A stretch of 64,000 nucleotides of DNA from Claveliimonas acetigenes (lineage in GTDB: Bacteria > Bacillota > Clostridia > Lachnospirales > Lachnospiraceae), in NCBI RefSeq assembly GCF_025567385.1, contig NZ_JAOQJU010000015.1, positions 1-64,000 on the forward strand, written 5' to 3'. Within the stretch, counting starts at the first letter, position 1; the number at the start of each line of letters is the position of its first letter. This document shows, in pieces, positions 1-7,885 of this stretch. The position numbers and the translations under genes are program-made. Under the pieces are notes generated by a model, which was not told the origin of the DNA, made no database searches, and saw only the letters and a program-made list of their open reading frames with translations.

Positions 1-197
1 TGTTTAGAATTATCCTTCTGTCTAATCAAAAAAGAATAAGTCTGCAAGCTGTTTTCTTGCTTACAAACTTATTATACGAGGAGATGAGAAATGTAAATGT
101 GGGAACTATGGTTTTTCTGGGTATTATGCTGATGATCTTTCAGATTCCGACCATTATAGGAGAAAAAGAAGAAGGGACGGATGGGAATGGGAAGTAA
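1..197 (+). CDS. C-terminal end of a membrane protein, truncated by the window edge
   Basis: An open frame (codons starting at base 3) runs from the window edge to a TAA at 195-197. It encodes the last 64 residues of a protein whose start lies outside. A hydrophobic stretch (MVFLGIMLMIFQIPTII) looks like one membrane segment near the C-terminus, followed by a charged tail. The end overlaps the first codons of the PAP2 phosphatase gene, which suggests translational coupling in one envelope-related operon. No family can be named from this fragment. An internal ATG at 84, directly behind GAGGAG, could be read as a start, but the frame is already open upstream. Confidence 0.5.
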   Translation, partial: FRIILLSNQKRISLQAVFLLTNLLYEEMRNVNVGTMVFLGIMLMIFQIPTIIGEKEEGTDGNGK

Positions 198-912
198 TAT
201 AGAACTTATGATTTTGGACTGGATACAAAATATACGGACACCGGCAGGTGATGCGGTCATGTGTTTTATTACAAAATTAGGAAATGCAGGAATGATTTGG
301 ATTGTACTGGCAGTGATATTGTTGCTGATTCCAAAAACAAGAAAACCCCGCAAGGGGATACCACTATGGCCATCCGGCCAGGGAAAGAGGAAACCCCGCA
401 AGGGGATACCACTATGGCCATTCGGCCCGGATACAAGGAAAACAGGAATGGTAATGATGGCTGCGCTGTGTATAGAACTTGTAGTGTGTAACGGAATACT
501 GAAAAATCTATTTGCCCGGATACGTCCGTGTGACGTGAACACACAGATACAGTTACTGATCGCAAGACCGGATGATTTTTCTTTCCCGTCAGGACATACG
601 GCGGCTTCTTTTGCAGCGGTGGCAGCGCTTTACTTTTCAGGGGAAAGAAAATTGTGGAAACCGGCATTGATCCTTGCGTGCCTCATTGCATTTTCAAGAC
701 TGTATCTGTACGTCCATTATCCAACCGATATATTAGGAGGCATTTTGGTAGGAATTGCCGCAGGATATGCAATCATTCAGCAATGTTATGTATGGATTGT
801 GATGGCCAGCATTTGCGAAGGATACTTATGGCGTGGGATATTCAGAAAAACTTACCGATATGTCGGCAAGGATGAAGTCAGTTCTTGCGGTAAACGGAGA
901 TTCCTACAGTAA
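181..912 (+). CDS. PAP2-family membrane phosphatase
   Basis: Predicted PAP2/acid phosphatase acting on a membrane lipid phosphate such as phosphatidylglycerol phosphate or undecaprenyl pyrophosphate. All three family signatures are present: KNLFARIRP (K-x6-RP), FPSGH, and SRLYLYVHYPTD (SR-x5-H-x3-D), between several hydrophobic helices. A loop after the first membrane segment contains two copies of a 16-residue repeat (KPRKGIPLWP...) encoded by a 48-bp tandem repeat, unusual for the family. The tail after the last helix (from about residue 195) reads out of frame into a phosphodiester glycosidase remnant, so the natural C-terminus was probably lost by deletion. The catalytic part is complete, so activity is plausible. 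The start at 181 has AAGGGA upstream; ATG 187 is an alternative. Confidence 0.8.
   Translation: MGMGSNIELMILDWIQNIRTPAGDAVMCFITKLGNAGMIWIVLAVILLLIPKTRKPRKGIPLWPSGQGKRKPRKGIPLWPFGPDTRKTGMVMMAALCIELVVCNGILKNLFARIRPCDVNTQIQLLIARPDDFSFPSGHTAASFAAVAALYFSGERKLWKPALILACLIAFSRLYLYVHYPTDILGGILVGIAAGYAIIQQCYVWIVMASICEGYLWRGIFRKTYRYVGKDEVSSCGKRRFLQ
343..427 (+). repeat. Two tandem copies of a 37-bp hairpin-rich repeat, 48-bp period, in frame inside the PAP2 gene
   Basis: Copy 1 is 343-379 and copy 2 is 391-427, with one mismatch. Each begins with the small stem-loop CCCCGCAAGGGG and ends with a GGCC-rich palindrome. The 48-bp period keeps the reading frame, adding 16 codons per copy. It looks like a REP-type palindromic unit inserted into a coding sequence. 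Confidence 0.85.
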
Positions 913-1255
913 CAACCGTCATGAAAATAATGGAACCATTATCCGGAACGGGGTGATATACAGGAATAAACAGACAACGGAAGAAACCTGTGTATTAAAC
1001 TGGGACGGGACGATGGATATCTACCAGCCGGGGCATTACTGCCTGCTGCTTGTAGACGGAAGGCAGAAAAGCTCCAGGGGAATGTTCCTTGATGAGATGG
1101 CAAAAGTATTTGAAGATTTGGGTTGTAAGGCGGCTTATAATCTGGACGGCGGCCATTGTTCTTTTATGACGATGAAGGAGCAAGTGGTGAACCACCCTTA
1201 TAAGCCGGAACATGAAGTAGAAGATGGAATTTTTATCACGGAGGGATTGTCATGA
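803..1255 (+). pseudogene. Phosphodiester glycosidase (NAGPA-like) remnant
   Basis: The frame after the stop at 800-802 resembles the catalytic domain of phosphodiester N-acetylglucosaminidase/exopolysaccharide proteins: AFAKDTYG, SVLAVNGDSY, RNGVIYR, LLLVDGRQ and YNLDGG appear in family order. The normal N-terminus (signal/TM and leading part) is absent. The roughly 60-70 residues expected between the WDGTM and LLLVDGRQ blocks are also missing, so this is a doubly deleted relic. A GTG at 833 could start a 140-residue product. The 5' end is fused out of frame to the PAP2 tail. A secreted or membrane-anchored glycan role is family knowledge only. Confidence 0.65.
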
Positions 1256-1493
1256 ACAGAGTAAGAGAAATTTTATTGCATATATGCGTCGTATGCAGTC
1301 TGGTATGTGTGACTGCAAAAATTTTGGACTGGTATAATCCGTATATGGACTTCACGGGACATATATGGGGCTCCAGATGGCATTGTATCTGTCTGCGATT
1401 ATTCTTGGGGTTACCAGGAAATATGTATCTCCAAAACAGAGAAAGGTAAGTGGGGGGACTACATATCTAAAGAATCATAGGAAAAGTGAATAG
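1252..1493 (+). pseudogene. Small membrane protein gene with a one-base frameshift
   Basis: The gene starts at ATG 1252, overlapping the end of the glycosidase remnant. It encodes one membrane segment (LLHICVVCSLVCVTAKILDW), then GHIWG. In the GGGG run at 1367-1370 the hydrophobic sequence continues in another frame (LQMALYLSAIILGVTRKY, KQRK). Adding one G restores a single two-helix protein ending at 1493; without it the frame ends at 1449 in an implausible tail. The break is either a real mutation or a homopolymer sequencing error. Function unknown. Downstream (1530-1598) a short coding-like scrap is followed by nothing recognisable up to the TetR gene. Confidence 0.5.
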
Positions 1494-1685
1494 GAAAAGA
1501 ACTTCGTATGCCCTACAAATAGAAGTCAAAATACTTATGTTCTGGAGGAAGCGAATAATCTGTTCGGTCAGTATTTGTGTGAAAAACTCGGTATGTGACG
1601 AGAGGGACATTCATAGAGTTTGTATTTTTTGTAAATAATTCGGATAGGAACTCCACACCATGAAAACACTTATCAACATGCTGTC

Positions 1686-2222
1686 CTAAAAAAGATCTTT
1701 CATCATTTGATACTGGCAGGAAGCTAATACTTCCTTTGGCTGCTTGTAATTGCTTTTAATCCAGCGAAAAGTCATTCCGACAAGTCCGCTGACATAGAAA
1801 GCGATTACGGATTCAACGGGACCGGGGAGCAAACTGCCCTTTGAGAGTTTTTCTTCTAATACCAGAGAAATATAGCGGCTGAAAAACTGGTAAAACATTT
1901 CAATTAATTCTTCGTTTATTTCTGTTTCAAAGAGATTGTAAAAAACTTTTTCTTTTTCCTGGCATTTACTCAGCAATACGACAAAAAAATCTTTGGGAGC
2001 ATGTGTTTCCATCAATTCATCTAATTCTTTTGAGATTTTATTCAGGCAATACGAAAGTAATTCGTATTTGTCCTGAAAATGAAGATAAAAAGTACTTCGG
2101 ACAATCATGGATTTCGCGCAGAGCTCATTTACGGTAATTTTAGGGAACGGCTTGCTTTCCAGAAGATCTATTAATGTATTTGCCAGGATTTGTTTGGTTT
2201 CCAGAGGAGAATTTTTGTTCAT
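1686..2222 (-). CDS. TetR/AcrR-family transcriptional regulator
   Basis: A 178-residue regulator. Residues about 8-55 form the TetR helix-turn-helix (KITVNELCAKSMIVRSTFY followed by LHFQDKYELL), where the STFYLHF recognition helix is typical. The rest is a helical ligand-binding/dimerisation domain of the type found in small TetR regulators (FYNLFETE, VSGLVGMTFRWI). It is divergent from the zinc-ribbon/ftsH operon with about 200 bp between, so control of that operon or of itself is the simplest hypothesis. The ligand cannot be inferred. Confidence 0.85.
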   Translation of the reverse strand: MNKNSPLETKQILANTLIDLLESKPFPKITVNELCAKSMIVRSTFYLHFQDKYELLSYCLNKISKELDELMETHAPKDFFVVLLSKCQEKEKVFYNLFETEINEELIEMFYQFFSRYISLVLEEKLSKGSLLPGPVESVIAFYVSGLVGMTFRWIKSNYKQPKEVLASCQYQMMKDLF

Positions 2223-2343
2223 GGACAGGTCCCTTTCATTTTAATAAATCTATCATAAAGGATTTTCAGAAAAATCACAATATAAAAGAAGTATAACGAA
2301 AATAGAAAAATTTTATAAAATGAGACACATTTTCAAATATGTT

Positions 2344-2373
2344 TTGTCCGCAGAAAGAAATTCGTATTATACT
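2344..2373 (+). promoter_or_regulatory. Probable sigma-A promoter of the zinc-ribbon/ftsH operon
   Basis: TTGTCC (2344-2349) and TATACT (2368-2373) are separated by 18 bp and lie about 50 bp before the first start codon, in the divergent gap next to tetR. Confidence 0.5.
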
Positions 2374-2423
2374 TTTGATACCAGTTAGAATTCAAGGTTC
2401 ATAACAGAAAGGAGGACATATGG

Positions 2424-2735
2424 TTGGCGGACAGGGTTTTGGAGGAAAGAGAACTGGAAATAGAGCGGCTCACAAAACAGTTAGATTATATGGAACAGGA
2501 ATTATTAGAAAAATATTGTGATGTAGGGAAATTTGTTCTGGAAAAAGTTGAGAGAGAAAACAGAGAAATCGATCAATTGACAGATCAAGTCATCAAAGTA
2601 AAAAAAGAACTGATAAAAGTAAAAGGGGAGATTCGATGCCCGTACTGTTATCAATATAATGAGCCGGAGAGTATTTATTGTAACAGATGTGGAAAAAAAT
2701 TAGAAAAAAAGAAGTTGGAGGAAGAAGATGATTAA
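2424..2735 (+). CDS. Small coiled-coil zinc-ribbon protein upstream of FtsH
   Basis: A 103-residue acidic/basic protein. Residues 5-70 are strongly heptad-like (coiled coil) and residues 71-92 form a zinc ribbon with two CxxC pairs (CPYCYQ and CNRCGK). The start is TTG at 2424, placed 8 bases after GGAGG; an ATG at 2420 lies in another frame and gives only a short peptide. The 3' end overlaps ftsH by 8 bp, indicating coupled translation, so it may be an adaptor or regulator of the protease. No named family was recognised. Confidence 0.75.
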   Translation: MADRVLEERELEIERLTKQLDYMEQELLEKYCDVGKFVLEKVERENREIDQLTDQVIKVKKELIKVKGEIRCPYCYQYNEPESIYCNRCGKKLEKKKLEEEDD

Positions 2736-4557
2736 GCAGGATAAACCAAATAAGAAACCGCTATATTATTATTATGTTATAGCAATTTTAGTTGTAATGC
2801 TGTTAAATGCATTATTATTTCCATCGATTCTGCAGTCCGGCGTAAAGCAGGTGGGCTACAATACTTTTCTTGAGATGGTGGACGAAGGGATTGTTACGCA
2901 AGTAGAAATGGAAGAGGAAAATAACAGAATCCTTTTTGTAACAGAGGAAGACGGCAGAACCAGGTATTATAAAACCGGTATTTTCCCTGATGAAGGATTG
3001 CGGGAGAGACTGGAAGAAGCAGATGTGGAATTCGGGGCAGATATCCCGACGCAGAATTCACCGCTTCTGTCATTCCTTTTGACATGGATTTTGCCGATGA
3101 TAATTTTCTTTGGCGCAGGTCAGCTACTGTTTCGGATGATGCAAAAGCGAGGCGGTAATATGCCGGGAAATGCAATGAGTTTTGGAAAATCAAATGCGAA
3201 AATTTATGCGGAAACGGAAACAGGGAAGACCTTTGCAGATGTAGCGGGGCAGGATGAAGCCAAGGAAGCGCTGACGGAGATTGTAGATTTCCTGCATAAT
3301 CCGGAGAAATATTCAAAAATCGGAGCAAAACTCCCGAAAGGAGCGCTGCTTGTAGGACCTCCGGGAACTGGAAAAACATTGCTTGCGAAAGCAGTTGCCG
3401 GAGAAGCGCATGTACCATTCTTTTCAATCTCTGGTTCTGATTTTGTGGAAATGTTTGTAGGTATGGGAGCTGCGAAGGTAAGGGACTTATTTAAGCAGGC
3501 AAATGAAAAGGCACCTTGCATTATATTTATTGATGAAATAGATACCATAGGAAAAAAGCGTGATAATGGCGGTATGGGCGGTAATGATGAAAGAGAACAG
3601 ACTTTAAATCAATTGCTGGCAGAGATGGATGGATTTGACGCCAAGAAAGGTGTTGTAATTCTGGGTGCTACAAACCGTCCGGAATCTTTAGATCCGGCGC
3701 TGTTAAGACCGGGGCGTTTTGACAGACGGGTTCCGGTGCAGCTTCCGGATCTTCAGGGGCGCGTTGCGATTTTGAAAGTCCATGCGAAAGATGTCCATCT
3801 TGATTCCGATGTAGATTTTCTGCCAATTGCAAGGGCAACCTCCGGCGCATCCGGCGCAGAACTGGCAAATATGATAAATGAAGCAGCTTTGCGGGCAGTG
3901 CGTATGGGACGGGAAAGAGTAACGCAGGCTGATTTGGAAGAGAGTGTGGAAACTGTAATTGCCGGTTATCAGAGAAAAAATGCGGTTATGTCAGAAAAAG
4001 AGCGAAGAATTGTTTCTTATCATGAGATCGGTCATGCGTTGGTTGCGGCGAAGCAGAGTAATTCAGCGCCGGTTACTAAGATTACGATTGTTCCGAGGAC
4101 GTCAGGAGCGTTGGGATATACCATGCAGGTAGATGAGGGCGAACATTTCCTGATGAGTAAAGAAGAAATTGAGAATAAGATTGCCACGTATACAGGCGGG
4201 CAGGCAGCGGAGCAGTTGATTTTTGGCAGTATAACGACCGGGGCGTCTAATGATATTGAGCAGGCGACCAAGCTGGCAAGGGGTATGGTATCCAGATATG
4301 GTATGAGTGATGATTTTGGCATGGTGGCGTTGGAAACGGTTACAAATCAGTATTTGGGCGGAGACACTTCGCTGGCATGTTCTGAGACGACAGCAGCCAG
4401 AATTGATGAGCAGGTCATGCAGGTGGTAAAAGATGCACGTGCGAAAGCAGACAAGATTCTTAAGGAAAATGAGGAGAAGCTCCATGAACTTGCGGAATAT
4501 CTAATTGAAAAAGAGACGATTACCGGGGAAGAATTCATGGAAATACTGAATCGTTAA
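2728..4557 (+). CDS. ftsH: ATP-dependent zinc metalloprotease FtsH (paralog)
   Basis: Membrane AAA+ protease that unfolds and degrades membrane and soluble proteins as a hexamer. It has an N-terminal helix (about 12-35), an extracytoplasmic domain and a second helix (about 113-135). Walker A is GPPGTGKT (about 209-216), Walker B is IIFIDEID, and the arginine-finger region is LLRPGRFDRR. The peptidase motif is HEIGH (about 432-436) instead of the usual HEAGH; the histidines and glutamate are retained. The length (609) is normal. It is the second gene of an operon with a zinc-ribbon protein and is followed 19 bp later by an M50 protease, suggesting a membrane-proteolysis unit. Since most Firmicutes carry a housekeeping FtsH near tilS/hpt, this is probably an accessory paralog. 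Confidence 0.95.
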   Translation: MIKQDKPNKKPLYYYYVIAILVVMLLNALLFPSILQSGVKQVGYNTFLEMVDEGIVTQVEMEEENNRILFVTEEDGRTRYYKTGIFPDEGLRERLEEADVEFGADIPTQNSPLLSFLLTWILPMIIFFGAGQLLFRMMQKRGGNMPGNAMSFGKSNAKIYAETETGKTFADVAGQDEAKEALTEIVDFLHNPEKYSKIGAKLPKGALLVGPPGTGKTLLAKAVAGEAHVPFFSISGSDFVEMFVGMGAAKVRDLFKQANEKAPCIIFIDEIDTIGKKRDNGGMGGNDEREQTLNQLLAEMDGFDAKKGVVILGATNRPESLDPALLRPGRFDRRVPVQLPDLQGRVAILKVHAKDVHLDSDVDFLPIARATSGASGAELANMINEAALRAVRMGRERVTQADLEESVETVIAGYQRKNAVMSEKERRIVSYHEIGHALVAAKQSNSAPVTKITIVPRTSGALGYTMQVDEGEHFLMSKEEIENKIATYTGGQAAEQLIFGSITTGASNDIEQATKLARGMVSRYGMSDDFGMVALETVTNQYLGGDTSLACSETTAARIDEQVMQVVKDARAKADKILKENEEKLHELAEYLIEKETITGEEFMEILNR

Positions 4558-4576
4558 GAAAGTAGTGGAGAAAAAG

Positions 4577-5242
4577 ATGTTAAGTTATTTATTTACGCTG
4601 GAATATTTGAAGAGTATAATTTATACGGTTCCGGCAATTTTACTGGCAATTTCGGCACATGAATTTGCACATGGGTATGTATCCTATAAATTAGGGGATC
4701 CTACGCCGAAAATGGACGGAAGGCTGACGCTGAATCCATTTGCACATCTTGATTTATGGGGAACGGTATGCCTGATATTGTTCCGGATGGGATGGGCGAA
4801 ACCTGTCCGGATTAATACTGCGTATTACAAAGATAAAAAGAAGGGAACCATTCTGGTATCACTGGCGGGACCTGCGATGAATTATATCATGGCGTTTGTT
4901 TCTATGTTGATCTATGGATTATTTTATAAAGCAGGAAGCAGTTTCGGAATCTGGTTTTATTATCTGGCGGTTATCAACGTGGGACTTGGAACATTTAATT
5001 TAATTCCCATCCCTCCATTAGATGGTTCCAATGTTTTACAGGAACTGTTTCCGGGAATCGGAGATTTTTATCGCAGGATTAGGCGCTATGCAATGCCGAT
5101 ATTGTTCCTCTGTCTGTTTACAGGAGTTTTAATAATCCCGTTAAATCGGGTTAATTCGGCTGTGATGAATGGTATGTGGGATATTGTAAAGAAGATACTG
5201 AAAATTCAGATTCTCCCACAAGGATCCGGCTCTTATATATAG
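4577..5242 (+). CDS. M50-family (site-2-type) membrane metalloprotease
   Basis: Polytopic intramembrane protease. The zinc motif HEFAH lies in the first helix (AISAHEFAHGYVSYKLGD), and the second-ligand motif NLIPIPPLDGS lies in a later helix, both as in the short site-2 protease/YwhC type. Family members cut membrane-embedded segments of anti-sigma factors or other substrates. ATG 4577 is preferred over GTG 4565 because GTGGAG sits six bases before the ATG. The gene follows ftsH by 19 bp, so the two are probably co-transcribed. The substrate is unknown. Confidence 0.85.
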   Translation: MLSYLFTLEYLKSIIYTVPAILLAISAHEFAHGYVSYKLGDPTPKMDGRLTLNPFAHLDLWGTVCLILFRMGWAKPVRINTAYYKDKKKGTILVSLAGPAMNYIMAFVSMLIYGLFYKAGSSFGIWFYYLAVINVGLGTFNLIPIPPLDGSNVLQELFPGIGDFYRRIRRYAMPILFLCLFTGVLIIPLNRVNSAVMNGMWDIVKKILKIQILPQGSGSYI

Positions 5243-5251
5243 GAGCCGGAT
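5224..5251 (+). other. Perfect hairpin spanning the stop codon of the M50 protease gene
   Basis: ATCCGGCTC (5224-5232) pairs exactly with GAGCCGGAT (5243-5251) around a 10-base AT loop that contains the stop. No T-run follows, so it is more likely an mRNA stability/processing hairpin than a strong terminator. Confidence 0.45.
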
Positions 5252-5283
5252 AACAAAAAGATAAGATTGGGACAGGTGATAAT

Positions 5284-6377
5284 TTGAATTTACTGAAAGA
5301 AAATAAGCATACATGGATTATCTTGATCTATGGGATTTTCTATATTAGTTCTTTTGCGTTTTTGGAACAGAGCAATGTGAAGCCGCATATCATTCATTGT
5401 GCGTTGGACGACTATATTCCGTTTTGTGAATATTTCATTATTCCATATGTGCTATGGTATGTTTTTGTTGCCGTAACCTTATGGTATTTTGCATTCCGGT
5501 GCAGAGAGCGGGGAACCTGTTCGTTCAGGTAGTCAAGCTGTTATACCGGATTGACACGCCGACGAATATTTTCCCAAGTATGCATGTGTTTATTGCGGTT
5601 GCCTGCGGTGGCGCTATTTTGAAAAATGGAAACTGCCGAAAATATAAATCGGTTATGTGGGGAACGGGAACGCTTACGGTGCTGGTTGTGCTTTCTACTG
5701 TGTTTTTAAAACAACACAGCGTAGTGGATGTGGTTTTTTCCATTGTATTATATGGAATATGCTATTATGTGTTTTACAGGGTACTGCCGGGATATAAGGA
5801 GGAGATTACCCGGCTGGCAACCCGGGAGGAACTTCTGACGGTGCCGAATCTGCTTAGCACGTTTCGGCTTGTTCTTGCTGTCCTTTTTTGGGGAATTTAC
5901 CAGAGATACGGAGGAATGGCAGAAAACAGAAAATTGTTGACCGGTATTTTGCTTCTGTCCGGGATTACCGATTTTCTGGATGGAAAAATTGCCAGAAGAT
6001 TCCATATGGTAAGCGAAGTAGGGAAAATATTAGACCCAATCGCTGATAAGGTAACGCAGGGAGTGCTGCTTATTTGTTTCTTCTCTGAATATGAAGTGGC
6101 CAAAGGCGTGTTTTTACTGTTTTTGGTAAAAGAGTGTTATATGAGCGTGATGGGGACAAGAGCTATAAAAAGAGTAAAGAAAAACGAAGGCGCGAAGTGG
6201 TATGGCAAAATTAATACCGCAGTATTTTATGCGGTGATGGCTGTCCTTGTTTTTATCCCGGACATATCGGAAAAGGCGGCTAACTTGTTAATCTTGTGTT
6301 GCGGCGCTTTTATGCTGCTGGCATTTATTATGTATGGAAATTACTATTCTGTCCTGTTAAAAGAAGAGAAAGGATAA
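5284..6377 (+). pseudogene. Broken PAP2 phosphatase - CDP-alcohol phosphotransferase fusion
   Basis: The first 82 codons (TTG start at 5284) encode PAP2-type helices (DYIPFCEYFIIPYVLWY) and end at a stop at 5530. The sequence then continues in another frame from about 5505 (NLFVQVVKLLYRIDTPTN, FPSMHVF, HSVVDVVF), completing the phosphatase half. It next gives a CDP-alcohol phosphotransferase with an intact D-x2-DG-x2-AR-x8-G-x3-D-x3-D motif (DFLDGKIARR, GKILDPIADK). Compared with intact fusions, about 35 residues between the second helix and NLFVQVV are missing, so a non-triplet internal deletion is likely. The C-terminal transferase domain is itself complete but lacks an evident start. Role by family: phospholipid head-group synthesis and phosphatidate dephosphorylation. 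Confidence 0.65.
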
Positions 6378-6416
6378 GGATACATTAGGGTAGAGAGTGT
6401 CCAATGCCTGGAAAAG

Positions 6417-6477
6417 CGGCTCGGTGCAAAGATAAGCGTATCAGAGGATTCGCAGCTTTGCGCCGAGCCGTTCTTCT
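6417..6477. terminator. Bidirectional terminator between convergent genes
   Basis: A 15-bp stem pairs 6417-6431 (CGGCTCGGTGCAAAG) with 6456-6470 (CTTTGCGCCGAGCCG), with one G-T pair. The + strand side is followed by TTCTTCT; on the other strand the stem is followed by CTTTTC. It lies between the converging transferase and ABC transporter genes. Confidence 0.75.
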
Positions 6478-6499
6478 GGGAATGGAAGCAAATTAATCG

Positions 6500-7885
6500 T
6501 TATTCGCTTCGCAGTGCAACGGCCGCGTCTTTCTTCGCAGCCATACGGGCCGGGATGTAGCCTCCTAATAAGGTTAGTACCGTACTGATTAAAACCAGAA
6601 TAGCAGCGTGTGAAAATTGCAGTTGGGCGACATTTTCTAACTCAGTCTGATTGTATAGAACCTTATTAATCGGGAAGGTACACAACCAGGCAATTACAAC
6701 GCCTAATGTTCCGGAAAACAGCCCCAGGATGCCGGTTTCGGCATTAAATACGCGTGTGATATCTTTTTTTCTTGCACCAAGAGCCTTTAAGATACCGATT
6801 TCTTTTGTACGTTCGATTACAGAAGTGTAAGTAATGATACTGATCATAATCATACTAGTTACCAATGAGATCCCTGCAAATGCAATCAGGACAATGGTGG
6901 TTGCATCCATAATACTGCCGCTCATTTCAGAAATATTGCCGGCGAGATCAGTATATAAAATCTGATCGGCCGTGTCCTTTCCGGTATTGTAATCATCCAA
7001 ATAAGAGAGCAGCGCCTCTTTGTCATTAAAATCAGCGGCATAAAGCATAATCATATAAGGCTTGCTTTCAGCACCGAGACTTGTCAAAAACATAGAGCGG
7101 GTATTCTCATCCATTTCTTCCATCGTGATAACATTTAATTTGCTGTCCGTCTGGGCTTTTACGATCTCGGAATCTTTATTTTCGTTCATAATAAGCTCTG
7201 TTAATGCGTCGCTGTATGCTATGCCGGTTGACAAAATGCCGGTGGTGTTCTGGCGAAGAATGCCGGTGATGGTAAGTGTAATACTTTTATCAGATTCATA
7301 CATGGAAGTATAATCCTGACCGGGTACGAAATTACCGGCTTCGGTCTGTATATAGTAATCATCATTATTGATTAGTTTAAGCTCAGTTCCAACGATATCA
7401 TCGAAAGAAACAGAGTCTTTGTCTTCTACATCAAAACCAAGGTTTGTGAGAATACTGCTGTCTAATTCATTTTCTTCATTTACCACAAGTACTAAGTCGG
7501 TATCCTGTTTGGGATAATTTCCTGCAAGAAGCTCATAATTGGCTTCCAGATAGGAGTCTTTTTCCTTGTCCAGATTTTCCGGGTAAGAGGAAAGTCCGGC
7601 AGAGTTTATATCCATATTGGAAACGGTATCTGCGGACATAGAGTTCATATCTTTTGCAGAAAGTGTAACGGGAATGATTGTGCCGTCTGCATCTCTTAAA
7701 AGGTTCATACCGGTCAGGCGCATGTAACCGATATTGTCACAGATATCCGGATCAATGGAATTGATATATTCCAAATAGTCATCCGTAAGGATGTTAGTGT
7801 GTGTCTTCTGGTTGTCCTCAGCATCATAGAGATAAATCTCCTGTGCGTCGGTGTGTGAGATATCCTCTTTTTGTCTGTCCCGCAC
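6500..7885 (-). CDS. MacB-type ABC permease, C-terminal part split off by an in-frame stop
   Basis: Begins at a GTG immediately after the TAA that ends the ATPase part (AAG TAA GTG), in the same frame. It carries a large extracytoplasmic domain (about residues 1-320) and the three last helices of an FtsX-like permease (TTIVLIAFAGISLVTSMIMI, ERTKEIGILKALGA, ending GGYIPARMAAKKDAAVALRSE). The first helix is encoded at the end of the preceding gene. Intact homologues are single chains of about 780 residues (ATPase, TM1, large outer domain, TM2-4), so one nonsense mutation splits this gene. Readthrough or re-initiation at the GTG could still give product. Role by family: export of peptides, or antibiotic/bacteriocin resistance. 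Confidence 0.75.
   Translation of the reverse strand: MRDRQKEDISHTDAQEIYLYDAEDNQKTHTNILTDDYLEYINSIDPDICDNIGYMRLTGMNLLRDADGTIIPVTLSAKDMNSMSADTVSNMDINSAGLSSYPENLDKEKDSYLEANYELLAGNYPKQDTDLVLVVNEENELDSSILTNLGFDVEDKDSVSFDDIVGTELKLINNDDYYIQTEAGNFVPGQDYTSMYESDKSITLTITGILRQNTTGILSTGIAYSDALTELIMNENKDSEIVKAQTDSKLNVITMEEMDENTRSMFLTSLGAESKPYMIMLYAADFNDKEALLSYLDDYNTGKDTADQILYTDLAGNISEMSGSIMDATTIVLIAFAGISLVTSMIMISIITYTSVIERTKEIGILKALGARKKDITRVFNAETGILGLFSGTLGVVIAWLCTFPINKVLYNQTELENVAQLQFSHAAILVLISTVLTLLGGYIPARMAAKKDAAVALRSE

Noticed and set aside
343..427. CRISPR-like repeats
   Set aside because: Only two copies, 11-bp gap, in frame within a gene; no array or cas genes in the window.
2420..2521. ATG at 2420 as start of the gene before ftsH
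   Set aside because: It opens a short peptide of no coherent character, whereas TTG 2424 gives a coiled-coil zinc-ribbon protein with correct RBS spacing.
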